This document shows, in pieces, positions 23,950 to 30,640 of a DNA stretch of 40,873 bases. Numbering within the stretch: the stretch's first letter is position 1; each line of letters begins with the position of its first letter. The notes below the pieces were generated by a model that searched no databases, was not told the DNA's origin, and was given only the letters and a program-made list of their open reading frames with translations. A program made the translations under genes and the position numbers. Source of the DNA: a virus; IMG/VR virus record IMGVR_UViG_3300032213_000610, positions 64,001-104,873 of that record; one strand, 5' to 3'.

Positions 23950-24441
23950 ATGAGTAATAAGAGAGACTTAAGAGCCTTTGTTCGCTTTGATGGAAGCGGA
24001 AGAATCGTTGCTGGTAGCTTAATCCTTAGGAAAAATAAACCTAAGGTGGGTAAATGGCATGAAATTCAAGCATACGAATGTTGTAATTACATTCCTTCAT
24101 CTACAACAACAACTACTAGTTCTACAAGTAGCACAACAACTACTACTACAACAGTAGCTCCTACAACAACAACAACTACCACTGCATTTGTTGGTACATA
24201 TTATAATGCAGACCTTGGTTTTCAAGCAGCTTGTAACCAAGCAGGTTCATATAGCCTACCTCTAATTGTTGATCCAAATGCTTGTTCAAATGGAGGAATA
24301 GTATTAGCTGTTGGAACATATGCAGATTATGGAATACCTAATAATTCTGTAATTTACATTAATCTTCAAAACGGTAATGTTATTGAAGTGCAAACATTTG
24401 GAAGTTCTCAAATGAGCTTTGGATGTACATCTTGTGGATAA
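23950..24441 (+). CDS. Modular surface protein with anchor module and mucin-like Thr/Ser linker
   Basis: 163 residues. One anchor module (LRAFVRFDGSGRIVAGSLIL, then KPKVGKWHEIQAYECCN) is followed by a ~35-residue linker made almost only of Thr and Ser with single Val-Ala-Pro (residues about 53-85). An 80-residue Cys-containing display domain follows (YYNADLGFQAACNQAG ... GSSQMSFGCTSCG). It shares the module with its neighbours at 22184 and 24459 but has a different display part. The linker is the longest Thr-rich tract in the window. Likely exposed on the virion; function inferred. Confidence 0.65.
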   Translation: MSNKRDLRAFVRFDGSGRIVAGSLILRKNKPKVGKWHEIQAYECCNYIPSSTTTTTSSTSSTTTTTTTVAPTTTTTTTAFVGTYYNADLGFQAACNQAGSYSLPLIVDPNACSNGGIVLAVGTYADYGIPNNSVIYINLQNGNVIEVQTFGSSQMSFGCTSCG

Positions 24442-24458
24442 TAAATAAATAAAATAAA

Positions 24459-24863
24459 ATGGCAAATCAAAATAAATTAAAAGCCTGGGTTAGATATGAT
24501 GGCACAGGTAGAGTGATAGCTGGTGGTCCAATTCTACAAAGATTTAAACCTGCTGTAGGTAATTGGGTGGAAATCAACGCAAACGAGTGTTGTAATCCTA
24601 GTCCTAATCCACCACTTCCTTCAAACTGTATTGAGTTTGTTGTAGATACAACAGAGGGCGCATCATTTACATTTAGCTTTAACACTACAGGACCTATCAA
24701 TTTCACTATTGATTGGGGTGATGGAACAACACATCCTGATTCAGGAGCTGGTGGATTCTATGAAGAAATTCACACCTATCCTCTTGAGGATAGACAATAC
24801 ACAGCTAGGATTTGTTTTGACAGTCCTGAGAGTGTTCTAGAGTTAGACTTTTATGGCAATTAA
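24459..24863 (+). CDS. Modular surface protein with anchor module and PKD-like domain
   Basis: 134 residues. The anchor module (KLKAWVRYDGTGRVIAGGPI, then KPAVGNWVEINANECCN) leads via a Pro/Ser/Asn linker into a PKD-like beta domain: FSFNTTGPINFTIDWGDGTT holds the WGDG motif, followed by HTYPLEDRQYTARICF. It ends abruptly in LELDFYGN, just where a leucine-rich repeat would begin in PKD-LRR surface proteins, and the next gene is an LRR protein. It may therefore be the first half of a split adhesin, or it may be complete as is. Confidence 0.65.
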   Translation: MANQNKLKAWVRYDGTGRVIAGGPILQRFKPAVGNWVEINANECCNPSPNPPLPSNCIEFVVDTTEGASFTFSFNTTGPINFTIDWGDGTTHPDSGAGGFYEEIHTYPLEDRQYTARICFDSPESVLELDFYGN

Positions 24864-24875
24864 ACTTAATTAAAA

Positions 24876-25481
24876 ATGGCAGCAGTAATAACATCAATAA
24901 CAGGTTTACAAAACCTTATTAACTTAAATAATTTCAATGCAGACTACAATGGTTTGCAATCTGTAAATCTTTCTGGGCTCACTAATCTTCTTAATGTAGA
25001 TATAAGTGATAATGATATTCCTGGAACTGGAACTAGTAGTTTAACATCTGTTAACTTGTCTGGTTGTACAGCTTTAGAAGAGCTTCGTTTGGACGATAGT
25101 GATTTCTCAGCTGGTGTTCCTGACCTTTCAGGACTTACTAGTTTAGTTTGGTTTGATATGGATCAATGTAGTATCTCAGGATCTTTAGACCTACAAGGAT
25201 TATCTTCACTTGAAGGTTTTGATCTTAGTGGTAATATTGAAATAACAAACGTAACTATATCAAGTTCACAACCTTTAGGTGATGGTTTTGAAGTACTTTT
25301 GAATAATAACGCTTTGACGCAAACTGCAGTGGATAACATCCTTGTAGCATTAGCTGCTAATAGTATTAACAATGGATATGTACAGCTTGATGGAGGAACT
25401 AATGCTGCTCCTGGTGCAACTGGTTTAGCTGCTCTTACTACTCTTACTGGAAAAGGTTGGTCTTATGATGTAAACTCTTAA
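24876..25481 (+). CDS. Leucine-rich-repeat protein
   Basis: 201 residues with about seven irregular LRR units of 22-25 residues: LQSVNLSGLTNLLNVDIS, LTSVNLSGCTALEELRLDD, PDLSGLTSLVWFDMDQC, LDLQGLSSLEGFDLSGN. It closes with a capping segment (NNALTQTAVDNILVALAANS ... LTTLTGKGWSYDVNS). The unit type resembles bacterial BspA-like or surface LRRs. No signal peptide, so surface location would be via the virion or via complex formation with the PKD-like protein 12 nt upstream. Protein- or glycan-binding is the usual role of the fold; target unknown. Confidence 0.75.
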   Translation: MAAVITSITGLQNLINLNNFNADYNGLQSVNLSGLTNLLNVDISDNDIPGTGTSSLTSVNLSGCTALEELRLDDSDFSAGVPDLSGLTSLVWFDMDQCSISGSLDLQGLSSLEGFDLSGNIEITNVTISSSQPLGDGFEVLLNNNALTQTAVDNILVALAANSINNGYVQLDGGTNAAPGATGLAALTTLTGKGWSYDVNS

Positions 25482-25495
25482 TAAACTAATAAATA

Positions 25496-25900
25496 ATGGC
25501 AAAATCATTATTCCCTGATGAGATGATGAAATCAGGAGAACTAAACTTGGAAACAATAGCTGGGAAGCTTACACATTTTCATGAGCAACTACATTTAACT
25601 CATTGGCAGACAAAGAGTTATGCTGAGCACCAGGCTCTAGGGGGATTGTACGATTATGTACATGATTTCAAAGATGGTGTTATTGAGAAGCTTATGGGCT
25701 ATACAGGCAAACGTCCTGCTCCATACAAGATAGAACCTCTTACAAATTGTACAGGGGATGAATGTGTGTCAAAACTTTTATCTTTTGCATCCTCTTTAAA
25801 AAGCTATGCTGAAGCAAACAGCTATCACGATATAGCAAATCTAGCAGATGCTCTAAGCGGAGAAGCGGCTAAAACTAAATACTTATTAACCTTGTCTTAA
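25496..25900 (+). CDS. DUF5856/ferritin-like helical protein
   Basis: 134 residues, all helical. AGKLTHFHEQLHLTHWQTKS, then YAEHQALGGLYDYVHDFKDG contains the HxxHxxHW and Y-x-E-H pattern seen in DUF5856 and Dps/ferritin-like phage proteins; Asp/Glu and His could bind metal. The C-terminus (FASSLKSYAEANSYHDIANL) forms further helices. No membrane part. The function of DUF5856 proteins is not established, though a structural four-helix bundle is likely. The stop overlaps the next start by 1 nt. Confidence 0.6.
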   Translation: MAKSLFPDEMMKSGELNLETIAGKLTHFHEQLHLTHWQTKSYAEHQALGGLYDYVHDFKDGVIEKLMGYTGKRPAPYKIEPLTNCTGDECVSKLLSFASSLKSYAEANSYHDIANLADALSGEAAKTKYLLTLS

Positions 25901-26181
25901 TGCAAATTAACAAGAAATTCTTTCCTGAGGTGATGCAAGATAACGAACTTGCTTATTTTGCTCACCTTCAGGGAATTATAGATTCTGTGGATGAGTTAGC
26001 CACATTAGAAATTACTAGGAATCCCAATTCCTACCACTTTAGACTAGCACCGTCTGTACCTAGGTATAATGACATGTTGCTAGAAGAGCTTTTGAAGTTT
26101 CATAACCTCTTACAGATCCATTTAGATCTGTCTAAAAGTATAAAGAGTTCTGCAACAATTGTCTTTGATATCACCATGTAA
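25900..26181 (+). CDS. Unknown small protein coupled to the DUF5856-like gene
   Basis: 93 residues, start overlapping the previous stop (TAATG). Mostly helical and acidic: FFPEVMQDNELAYFAHLQGI, then DSVDELATLEITRN, PSVPRYNDMLLEELLKFHNL and a terminal IVFDITM. No catalytic motif or membrane helix. Probably co-translated with the upstream gene and last in the operon before the promoter at 26188. Not recognised. Confidence 0.55.
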   Translation: MQINKKFFPEVMQDNELAYFAHLQGIIDSVDELATLEITRNPNSYHFRLAPSVPRYNDMLLEELLKFHNLLQIHLDLSKSIKSSATIVFDITM

Positions 26182-26187
26182 AATAAA

Positions 26188-26219
26188 TTTGGTAGATATT
26201 GCAGAAATACATATCTTTG
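26188..26219 (+). promoter_or_regulatory. Bacteroidota-type promoter of the basic small-protein cluster
   Basis: TTTG at 26188-26191, a 20-nt spacer and TATCTTTG at 26212-26219, in the gap before the gene at 26245. Spacing and -7 box equal those at 14448-14479, so the two units are likely expressed together. Confidence 0.72.
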
Positions 26220-26244
26220 TCCATAAAACCAAAAAATATATAAT

Positions 26245-26532
26245 ATGTCACAAGAATTAGATGTAACCCCAGTTCAAGAAGAAGTAAATATTCAAGAACC
26301 TGTTCAAGAACCTGTAAAGTACGATCCTAACAAGAAATACACCTGGAATACAGATGATATCTTTGTTATCAACGGTTCTGAGTTTGGTGTAATCCTTAAC
26401 TCATTACGTGCACAGTTAGCTACAGAAGAAGCTGCTCGTATTTTATTAGCTAACAGAGCTAACAATACAATTGAGCAAGTGTTAGCTAGATCAGTAGAAG
26501 CTGGTGTTATTAAAGAAGCTCAAGATCAATAG
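26245..26532 (+). CDS. Small protein with disordered Glu/Pro/Gln N-terminus
   Basis: 95 residues. The first 25 are a VQEEVN/VQEPVQEPV low-complexity segment. The rest is a compact helical domain (KYTWNTDDIFVINGSEFGVI, then LNSLRAQLATEEAARILLAN). First gene after its promoter, with an A-rich leader (AACCAAAAAATATATAAT). Likely abundant if the promoter is strong. No known domain; a virion or scaffold-like component is possible but unsupported. Confidence 0.6.
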   Translation: MSQELDVTPVQEEVNIQEPVQEPVKYDPNKKYTWNTDDIFVINGSEFGVILNSLRAQLATEEAARILLANRANNTIEQVLARSVEAGVIKEAQDQ

Positions 26533-26535
26533 ATT

Positions 26536-26685
26536 ATGGCAAAAGAAATGATTAAACGCAAGGATGGTTCTGTTTCACAACGTGGTTTGTGGGACAACAT
26601 TCGTGCTGCAAAGGGTTCTGGTAAGAAACCTACATCTGCTATGCTTAAGCAGGAAAAAAAGATCAAGGCTAAAGCTAAGAAGTAA
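26536..26685 (+). CDS. Tiny basic protein
   Basis: 49 residues from ATG 26536, 3 nt after the previous stop. Sequence features: MIKRKDGSVSQRGLWDNIRA then a Lys-rich tail (SAMLKQEKKIKAKAKK). The pattern 'IKRxDGSxSQRGLWDNIRAAxxxGKKPTxxMLKQ' looks familiar from Bacteroidota phage genomes, but I cannot confirm it here. Stop overlaps the next start. Possible nucleic-acid-binding or virion peptide. Confidence 0.6.
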   Translation: MAKEMIKRKDGSVSQRGLWDNIRAAKGSGKKPTSAMLKQEKKIKAKAKK

Positions 26686-26765
26686 TGAACGATCATTGCT
26701 CCATACATGAAATAGCTCTTGAGGAAGGACAATGTCCTAAATGTTTAGAACAATCTAATATATAA
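26685..26765 (+). CDS. Micro-protein with possible zinc-knuckle (C...H...CxxC)
   Basis: 26 residues starting in the TAATG overlap with the previous gene: MNDHCSIHEIALEEGQCPKC, then LEQSNI. The Cys5/His8/Cys17/Cys20 layout could bind one zinc ion. The start is supported only by coupling and by being flush with neighbours (6 nt before the next gene). It may be a real micro-protein or a spacer ORF. Confidence 0.4.
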   Translation: MNDHCSIHEIALEEGQCPKCLEQSNI

Positions 26766-26770
26766 ATAAG

Positions 26771-27319
26771 ATGATGACAAAAGTTAAAAAAGCTAAAAGT
26801 GGCAAATCTTTCCCAGACTTAAACAAGGATGGTAAGATTACTAAAGCTGACATTCTTAAAGGACGTGGTGTTATTGCTAATAAGGGTGCTAATATTAAGA
26901 AGGCTCAAGATGGTAAGTCTATTGACAGTACAAGAATCTATAAAAAGAGAGCTGAAGATGCTGGCAATAAGTTGTTAAAAGATGATGTTCGTAACTTTGG
27001 TAAGAACGTTAAAGACTTTGCAACAAAGCAAGCTGACTTAAAAAGATATGGAAGAAAAGGTAAACCTGGTTATGATGAACAAGGTAATAGAAAGCCTCTT
27101 TCACTTAAATTTAAAGTAAGGAAAGCTCAGGCTGGATTAGTTGCTTCTAATAAGCGTGTAGGACCAATTGATCCTAAAGGTGCTTGGACTAAGGTGCAAG
27201 AAATGAACTTACCTCCTCGTAACGTTAAAACTTCTGTAAGCCTTAAGAAGGACAAACAGTTAGGTGCTACAAAGATGATGAAGATGGGTGGTAAAGCAAA
27301 AGCTAAAAAGAAAAAATAA
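26771..27319 (+). CDS. Lys-rich protein with KKAQxG motifs and EF-hand-like loop
   Basis: 182 residues, strongly basic. Near the N-terminus, FPDLNKDGKITKADILKGRG resembles an EF-hand or dockerin calcium loop (D-x-N-x-D-G-x-I-x-x-x-D). Three motif copies: KVKKAKSGKS (about residue 4), NIKKAQDGKS (about residue 42) and KVRKAQAGLV (about residue 115). The C-terminus is KMMKMGGKAKAKKKK. The first of three related basic proteins. Charge suggests DNA binding inside the capsid; the motif might be a maturation cleavage site. Both are inference. An ATG at 26774 is an equally good start. Confidence 0.6.
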   Translation: MMTKVKKAKSGKSFPDLNKDGKITKADILKGRGVIANKGANIKKAQDGKSIDSTRIYKKRAEDAGNKLLKDDVRNFGKNVKDFATKQADLKRYGRKGKPGYDEQGNRKPLSLKFKVRKAQAGLVASNKRVGPIDPKGAWTKVQEMNLPPRNVKTSVSLKKDKQLGATKMMKMGGKAKAKKKK

Positions 27320-27480
27320 TGGCTACAGATAAAAAGTGGATGCAGAAGGTATCTAAGTCTATTAAGGCTAGAGGTACAGAAGGTAAATGCACTCCTATCA
27401 CCAAACCTGGTTGTACAGGTAAGGCTAAAGCTCTTGCTAAGACATTTAAGAAGATAGCTGCAAAGCGTAAAGGCAAATAA
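27319..27480 (+). CDS. Tiny Lys-rich protein
   Basis: 53 residues, TAATG-coupled to the previous gene. MATDKKWMQKVSKSIKARGT, then EGKCTPITKPGCTGKAKALA and a Lys/Arg tail. Two Cys flank a Pro-Ile-Thr-Lys-Pro-Gly loop, which could form a small disulfide or metal site. The middle (KCTPITKPGCTGKAKALA) looks like a recurring element in Bacteroidota phage mini-proteins, from memory only. Probably virion-associated like its neighbours. Confidence 0.6.
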   Translation: MATDKKWMQKVSKSIKARGTEGKCTPITKPGCTGKAKALAKTFKKIAAKRKGK

Positions 27481-27481
27481 C

Positions 27482-27922
27482 ATGGCTAGAATTCCTAAGA
27501 CAAAAGTGTATAATCCACAGAAGGCTGAAGCTTATGTAGGTAAAGGAGTTCTTAGAACTGGTGGTAAAATCACCCCTGTTCCTAATGGTCCTCTTGTTAA
27601 AAAGAAGGGAGAGTTTAAAGGCTCTACATTAAAAGACGGTGGTAAGGTTAGCCCAGCATGGCAAAGAAAAGAAGGTAAAAACCCTGAAGGTGGATTAAAC
27701 GCTAAGGGTGTAGCTTCTTATAGAAAAGCTAATCCAGGTAGCAAGCTGAAGACAGCTGTTACCACTAAACCTTCAAAACTCAAAGCTGGTTCTAAAGCAG
27801 CAAGTAGACGTAAGTCTTTCTGTTCTAGAATGTCAGGCATGAAAAAGAAACTCACATCTGCTAAAACGGCTAATGACCCTAATAGTAGAATTAATAAATC
27901 ACTTCGAAAATGGAATTGTTAA
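27482..27922 (+). CDS. DUF6321-like basic phage protein
   Basis: 146 residues. SPAWQRKEGKNPEGGLNAKG, then VASYRKANPGSKLKTAVTTK, RRKSFCSRMSGMKKKLTSAK and a C-terminal DPNSRINKSLRKWNC are the hallmarks of a conserved phage family (DUF6321 as I recall) found across unrelated tailed phages. The N-terminal 55 residues add a basic extension (GKGVLRTGGKITPVPNGPLV). Function of the family is not established. Its conserved Cys and basic surface suggest a nucleic-acid or virion role. Confidence 0.7.
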   Translation: MARIPKTKVYNPQKAEAYVGKGVLRTGGKITPVPNGPLVKKKGEFKGSTLKDGGKVSPAWQRKEGKNPEGGLNAKGVASYRKANPGSKLKTAVTTKPSKLKAGSKAASRRKSFCSRMSGMKKKLTSAKTANDPNSRINKSLRKWNC

Positions 27923-27923
27923 A

Positions 27924-28454
27924 ATGGCAAAAGTAAAAAAAGCACAACTTGGTGATCATCTTGTTAAAAGAAAATCACAAGATGATAGAATACACAGAAT
28001 AGAAAAGAAAGACCCTGAAAGGGCTGAACGAGTAGCTGCTCGTGTACAAAAAAGAGCTTTAAGTTCAGTTAAACCAAGTTCAGTTAAGCCACCAAGTCGA
28101 ATGTCTATGTCATTAAGAGAGCGTGCAAAAGCTGCAAAAGAAAGAAAAGCTGCTGAAGCTGGAAAAGCTCCTAAAGCTCAGTCTGGAGATTCATTAGTTT
28201 ATGAAACTAAAGGTGTTCGTTATCCAAAAAGAAGACTAGCTGTTGATACCACTGGCTATGCTGATGGTAAGAAAACATTTAAAGGTACTGGTAGGTATTT
28301 AGAAGGATTAGAATCAGGTGTATATAAAGATTATCCTGCAAAACCTAAAAAATATGGCAGAAAGATTGTAAAATCAATCATAAATGCTAAGAGTGCAACA
28401 CCAAAGAAAAAAACTGGTGGTAACGTTACCAAGAAAAAAATTGTTAAAAAATAA
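27924..28454 (+). CDS. Basic protein with KKAQxG motifs
   Basis: 176 residues from the ATG at 27924, which follows the previous stop by 1 nt; an earlier in-frame ATG at 27873 would overlap that gene by 50 nt. It starts with MAKVKKAQLGDHLVKRKSQD and has a second motif, APKAQSGDSL, at about residue 82, so both motif copies are followed by Asp. The middle holds an Arg/Ala-rich helix (SLRERAKAAKERKAAEAGKA), and it ends in KKKTGGNVTKKKIVKK. It belongs with the neighbouring proteins at 26771 and 28467 by motif and composition. Confidence 0.6.
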   Translation: MAKVKKAQLGDHLVKRKSQDDRIHRIEKKDPERAERVAARVQKRALSSVKPSSVKPPSRMSMSLRERAKAAKERKAAEAGKAPKAQSGDSLVYETKGVRYPKRRLAVDTTGYADGKKTFKGTGRYLEGLESGVYKDYPAKPKKYGRKIVKSIINAKSATPKKKTGGNVTKKKIVKK

Positions 28455-28466
28455 AAACTTATAAAA

Positions 28467-29075
28467 ATGGCAACTGTTAAAAAGGTTAAAAAAGCCCAAA
28501 GGGGTGGTTGTGTATCAAATATGAGCGGTGCACAAAGACAAAGATATTTCCAAAGTGCGTATGGACCTAGTCCTCTTCAAAAAGCTGGTCAAGCTATCAA
28601 AAATGTTTTCAGTGGTGGTAAAACTAAAGAAGAGCGTCAAGAAGCTAGAGCTGAAAAGAAAGCTGCTAGAGCTGCTAAAAAATCAGTACCTGGTGCTAAA
28701 TACGGTAAGAGTGTTGTTAAGAAAGCTCAAGATGGTAAAGCTCTTCGAAACACAAAAGAACATGAAAAAAACAGAAAACAATCAACAGCACTCACTGAAA
28801 TGGGTAAGAAAACCACTAGAGCTGCTATAGACAAACGTACTGATGAAATGGCTAAGTCTTTAGACAAAGCTTCTGTTTTTGGTAAGAACTATGTTGCACC
28901 TGGTGATTCAGCTAAGAAAAAAGCTGCTGCTAAAAAGCTTGCTCCTAAAAAGAAAATGAAACACGGTGGTACTGTATCTATGCAACTTGGTAGTTATGGT
29001 AGACAACCTGGTAAGAACTACACTGGTAAAGCTAAATCAGGTACGTCTGTAGGTAAATGTAAATATGGTTGCTAA
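28467..29075 (+). CDS. Basic protein with KKAQxG motifs, Lys/Ala-rich
   Basis: 202 residues. Opens MATVKKVKKAQRGGCVSNMS, continues with SGAQRQRYFQSAYGPSPLQK, an Arg/Lys/Ala helix (EERQEARAEKKAARAAKKS), a second motif VVKKAQDGKAL (about residue 83) and a long basic tail with KKKMKHGGTVSMQLGSYGRQ, ending GKCKYGC. It overlaps the last gene of the unit by 1 nt. Histone-like composition but no known domain. Likely an internal virion or DNA-condensing protein (inference). Confidence 0.6.
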   Translation: MATVKKVKKAQRGGCVSNMSGAQRQRYFQSAYGPSPLQKAGQAIKNVFSGGKTKEERQEARAEKKAARAAKKSVPGAKYGKSVVKKAQDGKALRNTKEHEKNRKQSTALTEMGKKTTRAAIDKRTDEMAKSLDKASVFGKNYVAPGDSAKKKAAAKKLAPKKKMKHGGTVSMQLGSYGRQPGKNYTGKAKSGTSVGKCKYGC

Positions 29076-29215
29076 TGAAATCAGGTAAACCACGTTTAGC
29101 TCCTAAGGTTAGAAACCCTAAGCCTAACAAGCCTTATATGAGGGAATCAGATAATACTAGAAATAAAGGTAAGAGCCCTATGGCTCCTATGACTGGTAAG
29201 AAATTATCAAAATAA
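29075..29215 (+). CDS. Tiny basic Pro-rich protein, last gene of the + strand block
   Basis: 46 residues, TAATG-coupled: MKSGKPRLAPKVRNPKPNKP, then YMRESDNTRNKGKSPMAPMT and GKKLSK. Highly basic and Pro-rich, so probably unstructured. It is followed 4 nt later by the strong terminator at 29219-29246. Not recognised. Confidence 0.55.
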   Translation: MKSGKPRLAPKVRNPKPNKPYMRESDNTRNKGKSPMAPMTGKKLSK

Positions 29216-29218
29216 TAA

Positions 29219-29246
29219 AAAGCCCCAAATTAATGGGGCTTTTTTT
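29219..29246. terminator. Strong bidirectional rho-independent terminator between convergent gene blocks
   Basis: AGCCCC (29221-29226), loop AAATTAAT, GGGGCT (29235-29240), then seven T residues ending at 29246. A-rich bases precede the stem, so it works on both strands. It sits between the last + strand gene (stop 29215) and the minus-strand block that ends at 29268, exactly where read-through would collide. Confidence 0.92.
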
Positions 29247-29267
29247 ATGAGCAAAAACGAAAGGGGG

Positions 29268-29906
29268 CTATGAAAGTTTATATATTTGTTTTAATCGAGA
29301 TCCCCAACTAGATACACCACTAGCATTTTGTAAATAGTATTTCCATTCATCAGACATTGTTTCATCTAAATACCAAGGGATATGTCTAATTGTATAAGGC
29401 TCTGGTAGTCTTACAGCATTGTAGCTAAACATTGAACCTGAACGATATAAAGCAAATGTTGTATCAACATCAGCTACCCAACCAGACTGGCATTTATTTA
29501 TCCAATATCTAGATTCATGATCTTTCACTTGTCTTGTAAGTTCATTATCTGGAAGATCATCCAGTCTTAATGAAAATCCAACCTTGTCAGAATTTATAAC
29601 ATTAAGTGAATCTAACATCTTATCTAACCAGTCTTCAGGTACACCATCATATGTACAATCTGAATCTGCTATAATGTAATAGTCTTTATTTATATTAGGA
29701 ATACCCCATACACTATAAGGTCCTCCATTTTCTGTATTATATAATACGTTTTGTGTTTTGTAATATTCTAGCAAGGGGGGATAGGTAGATTGTTGATCGT
29801 ATATAATCACCTCCACCCTAGGCTCTTTAGATAAAAACTCTATAGTGTTCTTAAGTGTTGTAAGAAGATTTCTATTAACTACTACTGCTTTTATTTTATT
29901 TGACAT
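29268..29906 (-). CDS. GT2-like glycosyltransferase
   Basis: 212 residues. IKAVVVNRNLLTTLKNTIEF, then VEVIIYDQQSTYPPLLEYY, a gap, and YYIIADSDCTYDGVPEDWLD gives the order Rossmann-like strand, V-I-I-Y-D and the DSD nucleotide-sugar/metal motif of GT-A family 2 enzymes. It is shorter than usual and ends with WYLDETMSDEWKYYLQNASG. No membrane helix. It overlaps the upstream GT2 gene by 11 nt, so the pair is co-expressed. Last gene before the convergent terminator. Target unknown. Confidence 0.7.
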   Translation of the reverse strand: MSNKIKAVVVNRNLLTTLKNTIEFLSKEPRVEVIIYDQQSTYPPLLEYYKTQNVLYNTENGGPYSVWGIPNINKDYYIIADSDCTYDGVPEDWLDKMLDSLNVINSDKVGFSLRLDDLPDNELTRQVKDHESRYWINKCQSGWVADVDTTFALYRSGSMFSYNAVRLPEPYTIRHIPWYLDETMSDEWKYYLQNASGVSSWGSRLKQIYKLS

Positions 29907-30639
29907 AATCTTTTAGCATTTGTACGTAATCAACTTCCCAATTAGGATTTAGTTTAACTTCTCCTGTAGGAATATTTCCTATAACTCTTTGTCTTTCAAC
30001 GTGAGCACTGTGTCTTTGTATAGCGTTAAGCTTTCCAGGATGGTCAGTACCTTCACCACTCATGTGATAACCTCTACCTCCCCACATATAGAACCAACTT
30101 GCTTCTTCCTTAGGAGGTTTAGCAAATAGTCTTCCTCCATATGCGTTGATACGTTCTATGAATGTCATATCATATCCAGCATTTTCAAGAGGATGTCCTC
30201 CTATAGCTTTCCAAGCTGACTTTCTAAACACGATACCAGAGTTACCTATCCAACCCACATTTTCAATACCTGTACTGTGACATAACACTCCCACTTCCCA
30301 GTGTATAATGTTTACATCATCAGTCATGTATTTAGCTACATTCTGTAAGTGATTTGGTAGAGCTACATCATCATCATCCCATTGACATATTATATCTCCC
30401 TGGCATAGTTCTGTGGCATAGTTTTCCTTCTCACCTATAGTATCAAAGGTTTTATCTAGGTTAACTATCTTAACTTGAGGATGGTCAAACACAAGAGTTT
30501 GTAAAGGATAGTCATTAACTATTATAAGCTCACACTTATCTGCAGGATAGTCCTGCTTGAGGAAAGATTCAATACTCTCCTCAAGCGTGGACACTCTACC
30601 GTAAGTTATACATTTACATGATATAAATGGATACTCCAT
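29896..30639 (-). CDS. GT2 glycosyltransferase
   Basis: 247 residues from the ATG at 30639, 1 nt after the GroES-like stop; a start at 30663 would overlap that gene by 23 nt. FISCKCITYGRVSTLEESIE, LKQDYPADKCELIIVNDYPL, then ICQWDDDDVALPNHLQNVAK contain the GT2 acidic (ND, DDDD) motifs. VGWIGNSGIVFRKSAWKAIG, then GYDMTFIERINAYGG match the acceptor half. The fold is complete. In a DNA-metabolism operon this is unusual; it may modify virion or host glycans, or less likely DNA. Confidence 0.82.
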   Translation of the reverse strand: MEYPFISCKCITYGRVSTLEESIESFLKQDYPADKCELIIVNDYPLQTLVFDHPQVKIVNLDKTFDTIGEKENYATELCQGDIICQWDDDDVALPNHLQNVAKYMTDDVNIIHWEVGVLCHSTGIENVGWIGNSGIVFRKSAWKAIGGHPLENAGYDMTFIERINAYGGRLFAKPPKEEASWFYMWGGRGYHMSGEGTDHPGKLNAIQRHSAHVERQRVIGNIPTGEVKLNPNWEVDYVQMLKDYVK

Positions 30640-30640
30640 A

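Noticed and set aside
28528-28830. Alternative-frame + ORF inside the basic protein at 28467
   Set aside because: Lys/Leu-rich out-of-frame shadow of a protein in a coherent coupled gene string.
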